Shown one piece after another: positions 52,856 through 61,894 of a stretch of DNA of 64,000 nt. Below the pieces are notes generated by a model. That model searched no databases. It was not told the DNA's origin and saw nothing but the letters and a program-made list of their open reading frames with translations. Each line of letters begins with the position of its first letter. The stretch's first letter is position 1. Made by a program: the position numbers and the translations under genes. This DNA is from Defluviitalea saccharophila (GTDB taxonomy: Bacteria; Bacillota; Clostridia; Lachnospirales; Defluviitaleaceae). The stretch is taken from positions 248,001 through 312,000 of the forward strand of contig NZ_CP121687.1 of NCBI RefSeq assembly GCF_038396635.1, read 5' to 3'.

Positions 52856-53164
52856 ATGAAAATAGAATCAAAAGGTTGGTTTGATTCCATAAATAATATT
52901 GAAAGTTCTAGTCAAAACCAAGCAGTAAAAAAGGGAAAAGTTTTTGAAGATTTTTATAAAGCTGCCATGGGAATGATTGAGCAAACCAATACATTACAGA
53001 AAGAAGCAGATCAAATTGGATTAGATTTTGCTATGGGAAAAACCGACAATATTCATAATGTGATGATTGCTCAAGAAAAGGCTGGTATAGCCCTCCAGTT
53101 TACTGTGCAAGTTCATAACAAAGTATTGGAATCTTATAGAGAGATTATGAGAATACAGCTATAA
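52856..53164 (+). CDS. fliE: Flagellar hook-basal body protein FliE
   Basis: Small MS-ring/rod adaptor, 102 residues, with DFAMGKTDNIHNVMIAQEKAGIALQFTVQVHNKVLESY-type C-terminal half (given in parts: KTDNIHNVMIAQEKA, QFTVQVHNKVL). TTAGGGGGAT before the ATG. Confidence 0.94.
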   Translation: MKIESKGWFDSINNIESSSQNQAVKKGKVFEDFYKAAMGMIEQTNTLQKEADQIGLDFAMGKTDNIHNVMIAQEKAGIALQFTVQVHNKVLESYREIMRIQL

Positions 53165-53221
53165 AAGACTACTTTTCTTTATTGTCCGATATCTATAATT
53201 GCACAGAAATGAGGTGGATAA

Positions 53222-54862
53222 ATGCAAGAGACACTTTCCCATATATCGCAGCAGATTACTGAATACTGGAATAAATTCGATAAAAGTCAAAAAATCAGGT
53301 TGATACTTATAACTTTTTTTATTTTATTAACCTTGGGAATTGCAATATTTATTACCACAAGACCTAAGATGATTAGATTATTTAATGAAGAATTAACGAA
53401 TGCTCAAGCAGCTGAAATTAAAGAGGTCTTGGATGGAGCGGGTATATATAATATAACAAATCAAGAAGGAACGGTTATTCAAGTAAAGAAAAAGGATTAT
53501 GCTAAGGCTAAGATGACTTTGGCAAGTGAACAAATTCCTGATAAAGGTTTTACATTTGAAGATGCATTAGAAAATGGTATGGGTACTACTGAAACAGAAA
53601 AGAAAGCAAAGTTGAAAGAGGCAAAGCAGCAAGAACTTGAGGCGGATATCAGTGGAATCGAAGGAGTAAACAAGGCAGAAGTTCATTTGGTTATTCCAAA
53701 TGATGATAACTTTTTCTTAGCCTCAACTAGAGAAGCAAGAGCCAGTGTTAAACTGGATTTAAAATCGCCTCTAAGCAATAAGCAGATTTTGGGAATTGCC
53801 CATTATGTGGCTGGAAGCGTAGAAAATTTAGATGTAAAAAACGTACGGGTTATTGATAATAAAGGGAATATACTCTATCTTGGCAGTGAAGAAACCACAG
53901 GAATAAATATGGATGAACAACAAGATAGAAAACAAGCTGCAGAAAAAGATATTGAAAGCAAAGTTATTTCTATATTAGGACCATTATTTGACGATGTTAG
54001 AGTTACTCCAAATCTAGTATTAAACTTTGATCAATATAAAGAAAAGCAAGAATTAGTTAGTTCTCCTATTGAAGGCGGAGATCGAGGAATTATATCTTAT
54101 GAAAACTCTGCATCACGTAAAACTTCCAGTGGTACAGAGGGTGAAGAACCTGGGCTGGGTGCAAATGATGTTGAGGCACCAGCCTACGAAATGGGAGATC
54201 AGAACAGTTATCAAGCTAAAGAAGATCAAAAAGAGATTAAATATGAATTAGATAAGAAATACACAGAATTAGAAAAAAGCGTTGGAACCATTGTTTCTGA
54301 ACAATCTTATTTATCTGTAGTCGTATTAAGAGATAAAGTATATGAGCAAGAGAAAAAGGAAAAAGAAGCAAGAACAGGTAAAGAAGACGAATTGCAGGAA
54401 GACGAGACTTGGGAAGAATACAAATATCGTATAAAGTCAAGAGCAGCTATGATTGACATTAATAACGAATACCCGGAGTTACAGAACTTAGTTGCGAAGG
54501 CAGCAGGAATAAGTGTCGACAACCTAGAAATTGTGGGGTATGAGGTTCCTGTATTTATAGATAAAGAGATTCAAAAAAGGCCTTATAGCGAATATATTAT
54601 GCTAGGCATTTTATTTGTATTAATTGCATTATTAGCATTTGCGTTAATTAAGAAAACTGATCCTCATGAAATAACTGAAATAGAACCTGAATTATCTGTA
54701 GAAGAAATGCTTGAAAATGCACAGACTAAACAAGAAGATATTAATCCTATTGAATTTAATGAGGACTCAGAAATTAGGAAGCAAATTGATAAATTTGTCG
54801 ATGAAAAACCTGAAGCAGTGGCTAGTCTATTGCGCAACTGGCTAAGTGAAGAATGGGAGTGA
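53222..54862 (+). CDS. fliF: Flagellar M-ring protein FliF
   Basis: Forms the MS ring in the membrane. 546 residues: membrane segment at about 24-44, YscJ-like ring-building domain (LFNEELTNAQAAEIKEVLDG), RBM domains (EADISGIEGVNKAEVHLVIP), an acidic periplasmic linker, a second membrane segment (YIMLGILFVLIALLAFAL, about 459-476), and a cytoplasmic tail for FliG binding (SLLRNWLSEEWE). Follows fliE by 57 bp. Confidence 0.97.
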   Translation: MQETLSHISQQITEYWNKFDKSQKIRLILITFFILLTLGIAIFITTRPKMIRLFNEELTNAQAAEIKEVLDGAGIYNITNQEGTVIQVKKKDYAKAKMTLASEQIPDKGFTFEDALENGMGTTETEKKAKLKEAKQQELEADISGIEGVNKAEVHLVIPNDDNFFLASTREARASVKLDLKSPLSNKQILGIAHYVAGSVENLDVKNVRVIDNKGNILYLGSEETTGINMDEQQDRKQAAEKDIESKVISILGPLFDDVRVTPNLVLNFDQYKEKQELVSSPIEGGDRGIISYENSASRKTSSGTEGEEPGLGANDVEAPAYEMGDQNSYQAKEDQKEIKYELDKKYTELEKSVGTIVSEQSYLSVVVLRDKVYEQEKKEKEARTGKEDELQEDETWEEYKYRIKSRAAMIDINNEYPELQNLVAKAAGISVDNLEIVGYEVPVFIDKEIQKRPYSEYIMLGILFVLIALLAFALIKKTDPHEITEIEPELSVEEMLENAQTKQEDINPIEFNEDSEIRKQIDKFVDEKPEAVASLLRNWLSEEWE

Positions 54863-54868
54863 ACATAA

Positions 54869-55882
54869 ATGGCAGTTGTGAGGGAGGAATATTCAGGTAA
54901 GGAAAAAGCCGCTATGCTGCTTATTGCGTTAGGACCTGAAAAATCTGCACAAATATTTAAGCATCTTAAAGAAGAAGAAATAGAGCAACTGACTTTAGAA
55001 ATCGCTAATATTCGAACAGTGTCTTCGCAAATGAAGGAAAAGGTACTGGAAGAATTCTATCAAATCTGTTTAGCACAGCAGTACATTGCTGAAGGGGGAA
55101 TTACCTATGCTAAACAAATCTTAGAAAAAGCTTTGGGAAGCGAAAAAGCTTTAGAAGTTCTAAACAAGCTTACTGTTTCTCTACAAGTCAGACCATTCGA
55201 CTTTGTTCGGAAGACAGATGCTTCACAGTTATTGAACTTTATTCAAAATGAACATCCTCAGGCGATTGCATTAATCCTTGCTTATTTAAGACCAAGTCAG
55301 GCGGCTACCGTACTTGCATCTCTTCCTCAAGAGAAGCAAGCGGATGTAGCAAGAAGAATTGCACTTATGGACAGGACTTCACCTGATATTATAAAAGAAG
55401 TTGAAAGAGTATTAGAGAAAAAACTATCTTCATTAGTAACAGAAGATTACACTGCAGTTGGTGGAGTAGATGCAATAGTAGAGATTATCAACTCTGTTGA
55501 TAGAGGTACTGAAAAGCATATCATGGAAACTCTTGAAGTTGAAGATACCGAACTGGCAGAAGAAATTAAGAAGAAAATGTTTGTATTTGAAGATATTATT
55601 ACCTTGGACAACAGATCCATTCAAAGAATTCTTAGAGAAGTTGATAATAACGACTTAGCAATAGCTTTAAAAGGCTCTGGAGAAGAAGTGCAAAATGTAA
55701 TTTTTGCTAACTTATCCAAACGACTTGCTACAATGATCAAAGAAGATATGGAATATATGGGTCCTGTTCGCTTAAGAGATGTAGAAGATTCTCAACAAAA
55801 AATTGTTAATATCATTAGAAAACTAGAAGATGTTGGAGAAATCGTTATTTCCAGAGGTGGAGGTGACGAAATAATTGTCTAA
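54869..55882 (+). CDS. fliG: Flagellar motor switch protein FliG
   Basis: Rotor protein transmitting torque. 337 residues, three-domain layout; conserved FIQNEHPQAIALILAYLRP in the middle domain, and the C-terminal domain with the charged helix (DNRSIQRILREVDNNDLAIALKG in part) that meets MotA. Six bp after fliF. Confidence 0.98.
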   Translation: MAVVREEYSGKEKAAMLLIALGPEKSAQIFKHLKEEEIEQLTLEIANIRTVSSQMKEKVLEEFYQICLAQQYIAEGGITYAKQILEKALGSEKALEVLNKLTVSLQVRPFDFVRKTDASQLLNFIQNEHPQAIALILAYLRPSQAATVLASLPQEKQADVARRIALMDRTSPDIIKEVERVLEKKLSSLVTEDYTAVGGVDAIVEIINSVDRGTEKHIMETLEVEDTELAEEIKKKMFVFEDIITLDNRSIQRILREVDNNDLAIALKGSGEEVQNVIFANLSKRLATMIKEDMEYMGPVRLRDVEDSQQKIVNIIRKLEDVGEIVISRGGGDEIIV

Positions 55883-56615
55883 TATCATAAAAAGTCCTAG
55901 CGTTAAAATTAATCGTGAAAAGACGGTATATATTGATATTAATGAAAAGTTGGTTGAAGAGATTATACTAGAAGAAGACGATAATACTGCAGAGGTCATT
56001 AAAGAAAATATTATTTTAAAAGCCCAGCAAGATGCTCATAGAATGATTCAAGAAGCAGAAAAAATGGCCGCCCAAATCTTGGAGCAGGCCAAAAAAGATG
56101 CCATGTTTGCAAGAATGAAGATTGAAGAAGAAGGTAGGCAGCAAGGGTATCAAGAAGGTTTTCGCCAGGGCTCAGAAGAAAGTAAAAAGCTCTTGAAACA
56201 AGCAAAACTAGAATTGGAAAACGCTATACAAGAAAAAAATAAAATGCTTCAAGAAATTGAGCCTAAGGTTGTAGATTTAATTATATCTATTTCTAAAAAG
56301 GTTTTAGATCATGCTTTTACTACTAATAAACAGTCAATTATATATTTAATAAAAAAAGGCTTATCAGAGATTAAAGATAATAATGAGAAGATTATAATTA
56401 AAATTTCTGAAATGGATTACACTTCTCTAATGGAATCCAAAGAGAATATTCTAAACAGTTTAGGGTTCAGTGGTAAAATTGATCTGGTACAAGATTCGTC
56501 TTTACAGAGCGGTGATTGCATCATTGAAACTCAATTTGGAAATATTGATTGCAGCTTAGGAACTCAGTTTGATGGATTGAAACAAGAATTACTGTTGATT
56601 TTGGACAGTAAATGA
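55875..56615 (+). CDS. fliH: Flagellar assembly protein FliH
   Basis: Regulates the export ATPase FliI. 246 residues: long coiled coil rich in Glu, Gln and Ala (about 45-125), then the conserved C-terminal domain (VVDLIISISKKVLDHAF). Start TTG 55875 lies inside fliG, 8 bp before its end; GGAGGTGAC within the last fliG codons is the ribosome site, so the two are coupled. Confidence 0.9.
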   Translation: MSNIIKSPSVKINREKTVYIDINEKLVEEIILEEDDNTAEVIKENIILKAQQDAHRMIQEAEKMAAQILEQAKKDAMFARMKIEEEGRQQGYQEGFRQGSEESKKLLKQAKLELENAIQEKNKMLQEIEPKVVDLIISISKKVLDHAFTTNKQSIIYLIKKGLSEIKDNNEKIIIKISEMDYTSLMESKENILNSLGFSGKIDLVQDSSLQSGDCIIETQFGNIDCSLGTQFDGLKQELLLILDSK

Positions 56616-57949
56616 CATATAGAATGGGTGAGGGTTTGAACAGAATTAACATTGAAAAATATGAAAAAGTATTGGATAAAAACTATATTCGATATCAGGG
56701 CAGGGTATCTCAAGTTGTTGGATTGACGATTGAGTCCATTGGACCTATTTCAAATGTTGGAGATATGTGTTTTATTCAATCACAAAATGGTGAAAATTCT
56801 GTAATGTCAGAGGTTGTAGGATTTAAGGATAACAGAATATTGCTAATGCCTTTAGGGGATATGGCAGGAATTGGTCCAGGAAGTATCGTAGAGGCATCAA
56901 AATCTGCATTAAGTGTTCCTGTTGGACCACAACTACTTGGCAGAGTTCTCAATGGGCTAGGATATCAAATGGATGAACGAGAGCCAATTAGTTGTGACAT
57001 ACAATATCCGATTCAAAACCAGCCTCCGGACCCTCTTAAACGGAAACGTATAAAAGATATACTACCGCTAGGTGTTAAAGTCATTGATGGGCTCTTAACC
57101 GTAGGTAAAGGCCAAAGACTTGGTATTTTTGCGGGCAGCGGCGTCGGGAAAAGCACACTGTTAGGTATGATTGCAAGAAATACTAAAGCGGATATCAATG
57201 TTATTGCTTTAATAGGTGAACGAGGAAGAGAAGTAAGAGAGTTCATTGAAAAAGACCTTAAAGAAGATGGCCTTAAACGTTCTGTTGTTGTTGTGGCTAC
57301 ATCCGATCAGCCTGCTTTAGTTCGCCTAAAAGCGGCCCAAACAGCTACTGCAATTGCTGAATACTTTAGGGATGAAGGAAATGATGTGTTGCTTTTAATG
57401 GATTCACTTACACGTTTTTCAATGGCTCAAAGAGAAGTAGGATTGGCTGTAGGGGAACCGCCGGTTACCAGAGGGTATACGCCTTCTGTTTTTGCGGCTA
57501 TGCCTAAGCTTTTGGAAAGGGCTGGTAATTCTGACAAAGGTTCAATTACAGGGTTATATACGGTTTTAGTTGATGGGGACGATATGACAGAACCTGTTAC
57601 CGACACGGCTCGAGGTATTTTAGATGGACATATCGTTTTATCGAGAAAAATAGCCAACAAAAATCAATATCCTGCTATTGACGTGTTACAGAGTATTTCC
57701 CGTGTAATGAGTGATATTGTTAGTCCCAGTCATAAGGAGATGGCATTTAATATTAAAAAATTGTTAGCTGTATATAGAGAGGCAGAAGATTTAATTAATA
57801 TTGGTGCTTATGTTAAAGGAAGCAATGAAGAAATCGATGAGGCGGTAGCAAAGTATAAAGCAATTCTTTCCTTCGTAACGCAGAGGGTAGAAGAAAAATA
57901 TGAACTAGAGGAAGTTTTAGAAGAGATGAATAAAATTGTTTCTAGTTAA
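56612..57949 (+). CDS. fliI: Flagellum-specific export ATPase FliI
   Basis: Hexameric ATPase of the type III export apparatus. 445 residues. Walker A AGSGVGKS at 174-181, LIGERGREVREFIEKDL, and LLLMDSLTRFSMAQREVGLA (Walker B region). ATG 56612 overlaps the fliH stop (ATGA); a TTG at 56636 behind GGGTGAGGG is a credible alternative start. Confidence 0.97.
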   Translation: MTYRMGEGLNRINIEKYEKVLDKNYIRYQGRVSQVVGLTIESIGPISNVGDMCFIQSQNGENSVMSEVVGFKDNRILLMPLGDMAGIGPGSIVEASKSALSVPVGPQLLGRVLNGLGYQMDEREPISCDIQYPIQNQPPDPLKRKRIKDILPLGVKVIDGLLTVGKGQRLGIFAGSGVGKSTLLGMIARNTKADINVIALIGERGREVREFIEKDLKEDGLKRSVVVVATSDQPALVRLKAAQTATAIAEYFRDEGNDVLLLMDSLTRFSMAQREVGLAVGEPPVTRGYTPSVFAAMPKLLERAGNSDKGSITGLYTVLVDGDDMTEPVTDTARGILDGHIVLSRKIANKNQYPAIDVLQSISRVMSDIVSPSHKEMAFNIKKLLAVYREAEDLINIGAYVKGSNEEIDEAVAKYKAILSFVTQRVEEKYELEEVLEEMNKIVSS

Positions 57950-57972
57950 AATTAATTTAGAAGGAGCAATTT

Positions 57973-58413
57973 ATGGGGCGATTTCAATTTCGTATGGATA
58001 ATATTTTAAGCCTGAGACAGAAATTGGAGGACAAGAAGAAACAAGAATATGGAGATGCAAACAGGAAACTCCAAATTGAAAATCAAAAGAAGCAGCAGTT
58101 ACTCGATGAATCAGCATATGTTTCTAAAGATTTATGCGACAAAATGAAAGAACAAATCATCCCCGAAGAAATTATTTCTTATAATCAATATCTTAAGTTA
58201 TTAAAAAGAAAAACAGTTGAACAAGATCAAGTAGTACGAAAGGCAGCATTCTTTGCCGAGAAAAAGCGTGAAGAATTATTAGATGCAGTCAAACAGAGGA
58301 AGATGCTAGAATCTTTAAAAGAAAAGCGATGGACTGAATATAAAGAAGAGGCAAATAGAGAAGAACAAAAGATTATTGACGAAATTGTCAGCTTTAAATC
58401 TCAAAGCCGGTAA
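57973..58413 (+). CDS. fliJ: Flagellar export chaperone FliJ
   Basis: 146 residues, nearly all coiled coil, with the FliJ start FQFRMDNILSLRQKLEDKKK. It is the central stalk of the FliI ATPase. AGAAGGAGC precedes the ATG; position between fliI and the MotE-like gene fits. Confidence 0.92.
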   Translation: MGRFQFRMDNILSLRQKLEDKKKQEYGDANRKLQIENQKKQQLLDESAYVSKDLCDKMKEQIIPEEIISYNQYLKLLKRKTVEQDQVVRKAAFFAEKKREELLDAVKQRKMLESLKEKRWTEYKEEANREEQKIIDEIVSFKSQSR

Positions 58414-58431
58414 TGGACGGAGGCTAGAAAA

Positions 58432-59169
58432 ATGGCAAAATTATCTACGAAGAATAAAGAGGAAAAAAATGACGAGATTGAAATTCATAAGAAAAAGAAA
58501 AGCAAAAAGCCATTCATTATTACTTCCATTATTCTATTAATCATCATAGGGATAGGGGCTGTAGTTCGTTTTAATATCGGAAATTTAACAGAAAAATATC
58601 TTAGAACTTATTTGGAGAAGGTACCTATTGTAAACAATGTGCTTCTCCCTAAAAAAGAAAACGAAAATCCTTATGCTGCCTATTCAAAAGAGCAGCTTAT
58701 TCAGAGTATAGAAGAACTTCAAAAAGAGTTAGTTGAAAAGCAGCAGCTGTTAGATATGGATAAAGATACAATAGAAAAACTTGAAAGTGAAATTGCCAGA
58801 TTAAAAGAAATTGAGGCAGCACAAATTCAATTTAAAGAAGACAAAAAACAATTTGATGAGATGATCGCTACACAAAATTCGGCTGATTTCATAAAATTTT
58901 ACAAGGAAATGTATCCCGATACAGCAGCAGAAATATATGAAAGATTAGTTGGAGAAGCAAAGCTGGTGCAGGATGCAAAGAAATATGCTGAGCCATTTCA
59001 AACCATGGATCCTGAAAATGCTGCAAAGGTTTTTGAAGAAATGGTAAGCACTGACATTGATTTGGTTGTTCTTATCCTTCAAAATATAGATAGTGAACAA
59101 CGAGCTGCAATCCTGGGAGAAATGAATCCTACAGATGCAGCAAAAATCGTTAAAACTATGGCACCTTAA
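58432..59169 (+). CDS. MotE-like flagellar operon protein (YlxF position)
   Basis: 245 residues: lysine-rich N-terminus, one membrane segment (about 28-48), a coiled coil (about 80-145), and a C-terminal MgtE-N-like domain with repeated helix pairs (FIKFYKEMYPDTAAEIYERL; MDPENAAKVFEEM; MNPTDAAKIVKTM). Related proteins in other bacteria (MotE) chaperone the motor protein MotC; B. subtilis has ylxF here between fliJ and fliK. Function in Firmicutes not defined. Confidence 0.88.
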   Translation: MAKLSTKNKEEKNDEIEIHKKKKSKKPFIITSIILLIIIGIGAVVRFNIGNLTEKYLRTYLEKVPIVNNVLLPKKENENPYAAYSKEQLIQSIEELQKELVEKQQLLDMDKDTIEKLESEIARLKEIEAAQIQFKEDKKQFDEMIATQNSADFIKFYKEMYPDTAAEIYERLVGEAKLVQDAKKYAEPFQTMDPENAAKVFEEMVSTDIDLVVLILQNIDSEQRAAILGEMNPTDAAKIVKTMAP

Positions 59170-59187
59170 AAGAAAGGAGGGAGAGGT

Positions 59188-60573
59188 ATGAATATTCAGT
59201 TGCCTGCCTTGGAGTTTGCAGTTGGGAAAATCCAGAACAATCAAGAAGTTAAAAGAAAAGAATTCTTTAATGAGAATCACGATAGCTTCGATAGTGTCTT
59301 AAAGAATACTCAAAAAAACAAAGAAAATTATGAAGCTATACAGTCAAAAACTTCTACTTCACGAAACGAAAAAAGTACTAAAAGTGCCCATCAGGAAATT
59401 AAGAATGAGCACGTAGAAGATTCCCAATTACAATCTGTAAATGAGGAGCAAGAGATTCCCACTGAAGACGAAATTATCGAGGCATGGGAAGAAAAAACTG
59501 GGATGACTAAAGAGCAGATTCAATCAGTTTTAGAGGCATTAGGAATTACTGTGTATGATTTGTTTTTGACTCAAAATTTACAGCAGTTTATTCAACGAAT
59601 TCATAGTGTAGAAGATCCAATGGAATTACTTTCTATTCCCAATGTCAATCAAACCTATAAAGATATTCTGAGCTTATTTGAAGAGTTGAAAGAAAGTTAT
59701 CCTATCCTACAAGATATCGCTGAAAATAGTGAATTACTAAAAAGTACAATTGTTGACTCTGAGGAGATCATGGATTTAGCTTCACCTGAGGAAAATCAGC
59801 TCCAAGAACATGAACCACAAAACATGGAATCTGTTGGAAACAGTGCTGTTTTAGAAAAGAACTCTCAATTAGAGGATGATTTTTCACATAAGGATTCAGA
59901 AAAGCAATTTCAAAGTGAAAACGCTCCTATGATTGAAATCGAGAAAGAGAAAACGCCTTCAGCAGATCTTTTAACTGACGATGAACTCCAAGAGATCAAT
60001 AATGATATAGGGGTGAGCAGCTCAGAATTTACTGAGTACATTGAAGTAAGTGACAATCAAGTCATTATTCAGCACAATACAATATCTGAGGGTAAGTTTA
60101 TAGAAAGTACACAGCACCAGTTAAATTCTCGACCAGTTGATACAGAGCAGCTTATTAAACAAATGGTAGACCATATAAAGGTCAATATAAAAGAAGATTC
60201 AACAGAAATGAATCTTCAACTTAAACCGGACCATTTAGGAAATTTATCCTTAAAAATTGTAACTGAAAGAGGTATTATCACTGCTCAGTTTGTTGCTGAA
60301 AGTCAGGCTGTAAAAGAGATCATCGAAGCCAATTTCAATCAATTAAAGGATGTACTTCAAGAACAAGGCTTGCTCATCGAAAACTTGGAGGTTTCTGTAA
60401 AACAGGATTTTCAAGAGCAACAATCGAATTTTATGGAAAGAAATTCATCTAAATCGAGCAAAAGAATAAGAGAAATCCTCTCTAATTTGACTGAGGATTC
60501 ATCAGAAAATTATAATGTCGAATACAATAATCCTTATATACGTTCTGAGAGTGAGATTGATTTTTCAGCATAA
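59188..60573 (+). CDS. fliK: Flagellar hook-length control protein FliK
   Basis: 461 residues. A long, polar, low-conservation N-terminal part (ruler region) and the conserved C-terminal domain from about 340 (LQLKPDHLGNLSLKIVTERG; FNQLKDVLQEQGLLIENLEVSV). FliK measures the hook and switches export specificity. Helix-rich segment at 95-180 is acidic. GAAAGGAGGGAGAG before the ATG. Confidence 0.9.
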   Translation: MNIQLPALEFAVGKIQNNQEVKRKEFFNENHDSFDSVLKNTQKNKENYEAIQSKTSTSRNEKSTKSAHQEIKNEHVEDSQLQSVNEEQEIPTEDEIIEAWEEKTGMTKEQIQSVLEALGITVYDLFLTQNLQQFIQRIHSVEDPMELLSIPNVNQTYKDILSLFEELKESYPILQDIAENSELLKSTIVDSEEIMDLASPEENQLQEHEPQNMESVGNSAVLEKNSQLEDDFSHKDSEKQFQSENAPMIEIEKEKTPSADLLTDDELQEINNDIGVSSSEFTEYIEVSDNQVIIQHNTISEGKFIESTQHQLNSRPVDTEQLIKQMVDHIKVNIKEDSTEMNLQLKPDHLGNLSLKIVTERGIITAQFVAESQAVKEIIEANFNQLKDVLQEQGLLIENLEVSVKQDFQEQQSNFMERNSSKSSKRIREILSNLTEDSSENYNVEYNNPYIRSESEIDFSA

Positions 60574-60590
60574 TATTAGGAGGTGAAATA

Positions 60591-61391
60591 ATGGCAAATG
60601 TAAACTATATTAGTGCAACAGATTCAAAGATTCAATATGAAAAACCCTCTGCTGCACCTAAGAACGAAATGGACAAAGATGCTTTTTTACAGCTTTTGGT
60701 TACACAATTAAGATATCAAGATCCTTTAAATCCTACGGATGATAAAGAATTTTTAGCACAGATGGCTCAGTTTACTACTTTAGAACAAATGCAGAATATG
60801 AATCGCAGCTTTGAAGCTACTAAGGCATTTTCTTTATTAGGGAAAGAAGTACAGGCAACTATTGTTAATGAGCAAACATCTGAGGTAGAAATTGTTCAAG
60901 GTAAAGTTGAGTTTGTTAAAATGAAAAACGGCAAGGCATATCTTGTTGTAGACAATAAGGAAGTTCCTGCTGACGATGTAGAAATCGTAACAGATTCTGC
61001 AATTTTAGGACTTGATAATCAGCCAACAAATGCCTTTGAGCTCATTGGAAAGGTTGTACAATTTGCAAGACAAAATCCTGTAACTAAGGAAACAGAATAT
61101 ATTGAAGGAAAAGTGCAGCACATTAATATGAAAAATGGTAAGCCGTATGTAGTGATTGGATCTGAAGAAGGATTAATAGAGGCTTCACTAGATAAAATAG
61201 AGGGCATTGTGGAAAAGGATTCTCTTGTAGGAAAACATATAATCGGCTCCTTCTTTAATAGTGAAACGCAAGAATATGAAAAGATAGAAGGACAAGTAGA
61301 CTATATTTTCATAAGAGGCAATAAGACCTATGCCGTTGTGAATGGCAAAGAAATGACTCTTGAAGATATTGAAAAGGTATTTAGGAATTGA
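60591..61391 (+). CDS. flgD: Flagellar hook-capping protein FlgD with three tandem repeats
   Basis: 266 residues. The N-terminal capping core is standard (KDAFLQLLVTQLRYQDPLNP; FLAQMAQFTTLEQMQNM). The remainder is three tandem ~52-57-residue repeats: 82-133, 151-207 and 212-264, each with L(L/I/V)GK, then EGKV- or QGKV-type turn, MKNGK.Y(L/V)VV and a closing acidic Asp-Asp/Asp-Lys/Asp-Ile motif. They stand in place of the usual Tudor-like plus Ig-like hook cap domains. AGGAGGTG precedes the ATG. Confidence 0.93.
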   Translation: MANVNYISATDSKIQYEKPSAAPKNEMDKDAFLQLLVTQLRYQDPLNPTDDKEFLAQMAQFTTLEQMQNMNRSFEATKAFSLLGKEVQATIVNEQTSEVEIVQGKVEFVKMKNGKAYLVVDNKEVPADDVEIVTDSAILGLDNQPTNAFELIGKVVQFARQNPVTKETEYIEGKVQHINMKNGKPYVVIGSEEGLIEASLDKIEGIVEKDSLVGKHIIGSFFNSETQEYEKIEGQVDYIFIRGNKTYAVVNGKEMTLEDIEKVFRN

Positions 61392-61409
61392 CGCTAGGGG
61401 GGTGATTTA

Positions 61410-61802
61410 ATGAAAATTATTCAAAACCTAATGACCCATCCTATATCTAAAAATGAGCAAATAACCCGTATTAGACCAATCAGTCCCAATAATGATGGAA
61501 CTGTGAATCAGTTCGATAAAATACTAAAAGATAAAATGGCTTTTAGTGAGCAAGTAAAATTCTCTAAGCATGCAGCCATGAGGCTAAATTCCAGACAGAT
61601 AGAATTAAGTGATGAACAAATAAAAAAATTGCAGATAGGAATTGAAAAAGCTGAGGAGAAAGGAATCAGAGATTCCCTTGTATTAATCGATAAAATTGCT
61701 TTAGTGGTCAATGTAAGAAGTCGTACTGTAGTAACCGCGATTGATTCTAATGGAGATAAAGAAGCTGTTTTTACAAATATTGATGGCGCTGTTATTGTAT
61801 AG
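61410..61802 (+). CDS. Flagellar operon protein, TIGR02530 type
   Basis: 130 residues, soluble. VKFSKHAAMRLNSRQIELSDEQI and LVLIDKIALVVNVRSRTVVTAID are characteristic of a family found almost only between flgD and flgE in Firmicute and related flagellar operons. No molecular function is established. GGGGGGTGAT-like site (AGGGGGGTG) before the ATG. Confidence 0.88.
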   Translation: MKIIQNLMTHPISKNEQITRIRPISPNNDGTVNQFDKILKDKMAFSEQVKFSKHAAMRLNSRQIELSDEQIKKLQIGIEKAEEKGIRDSLVLIDKIALVVNVRSRTVVTAIDSNGDKEAVFTNIDGAVIV

Positions 61803-61894
61803 CTGGACCTTTTAGAGGAGGCTTTCATCTTGGACTGATTGAAAAGATGACGATGGCACATCAATACAACTAATCTAAAGGAGGTCAAACAATC

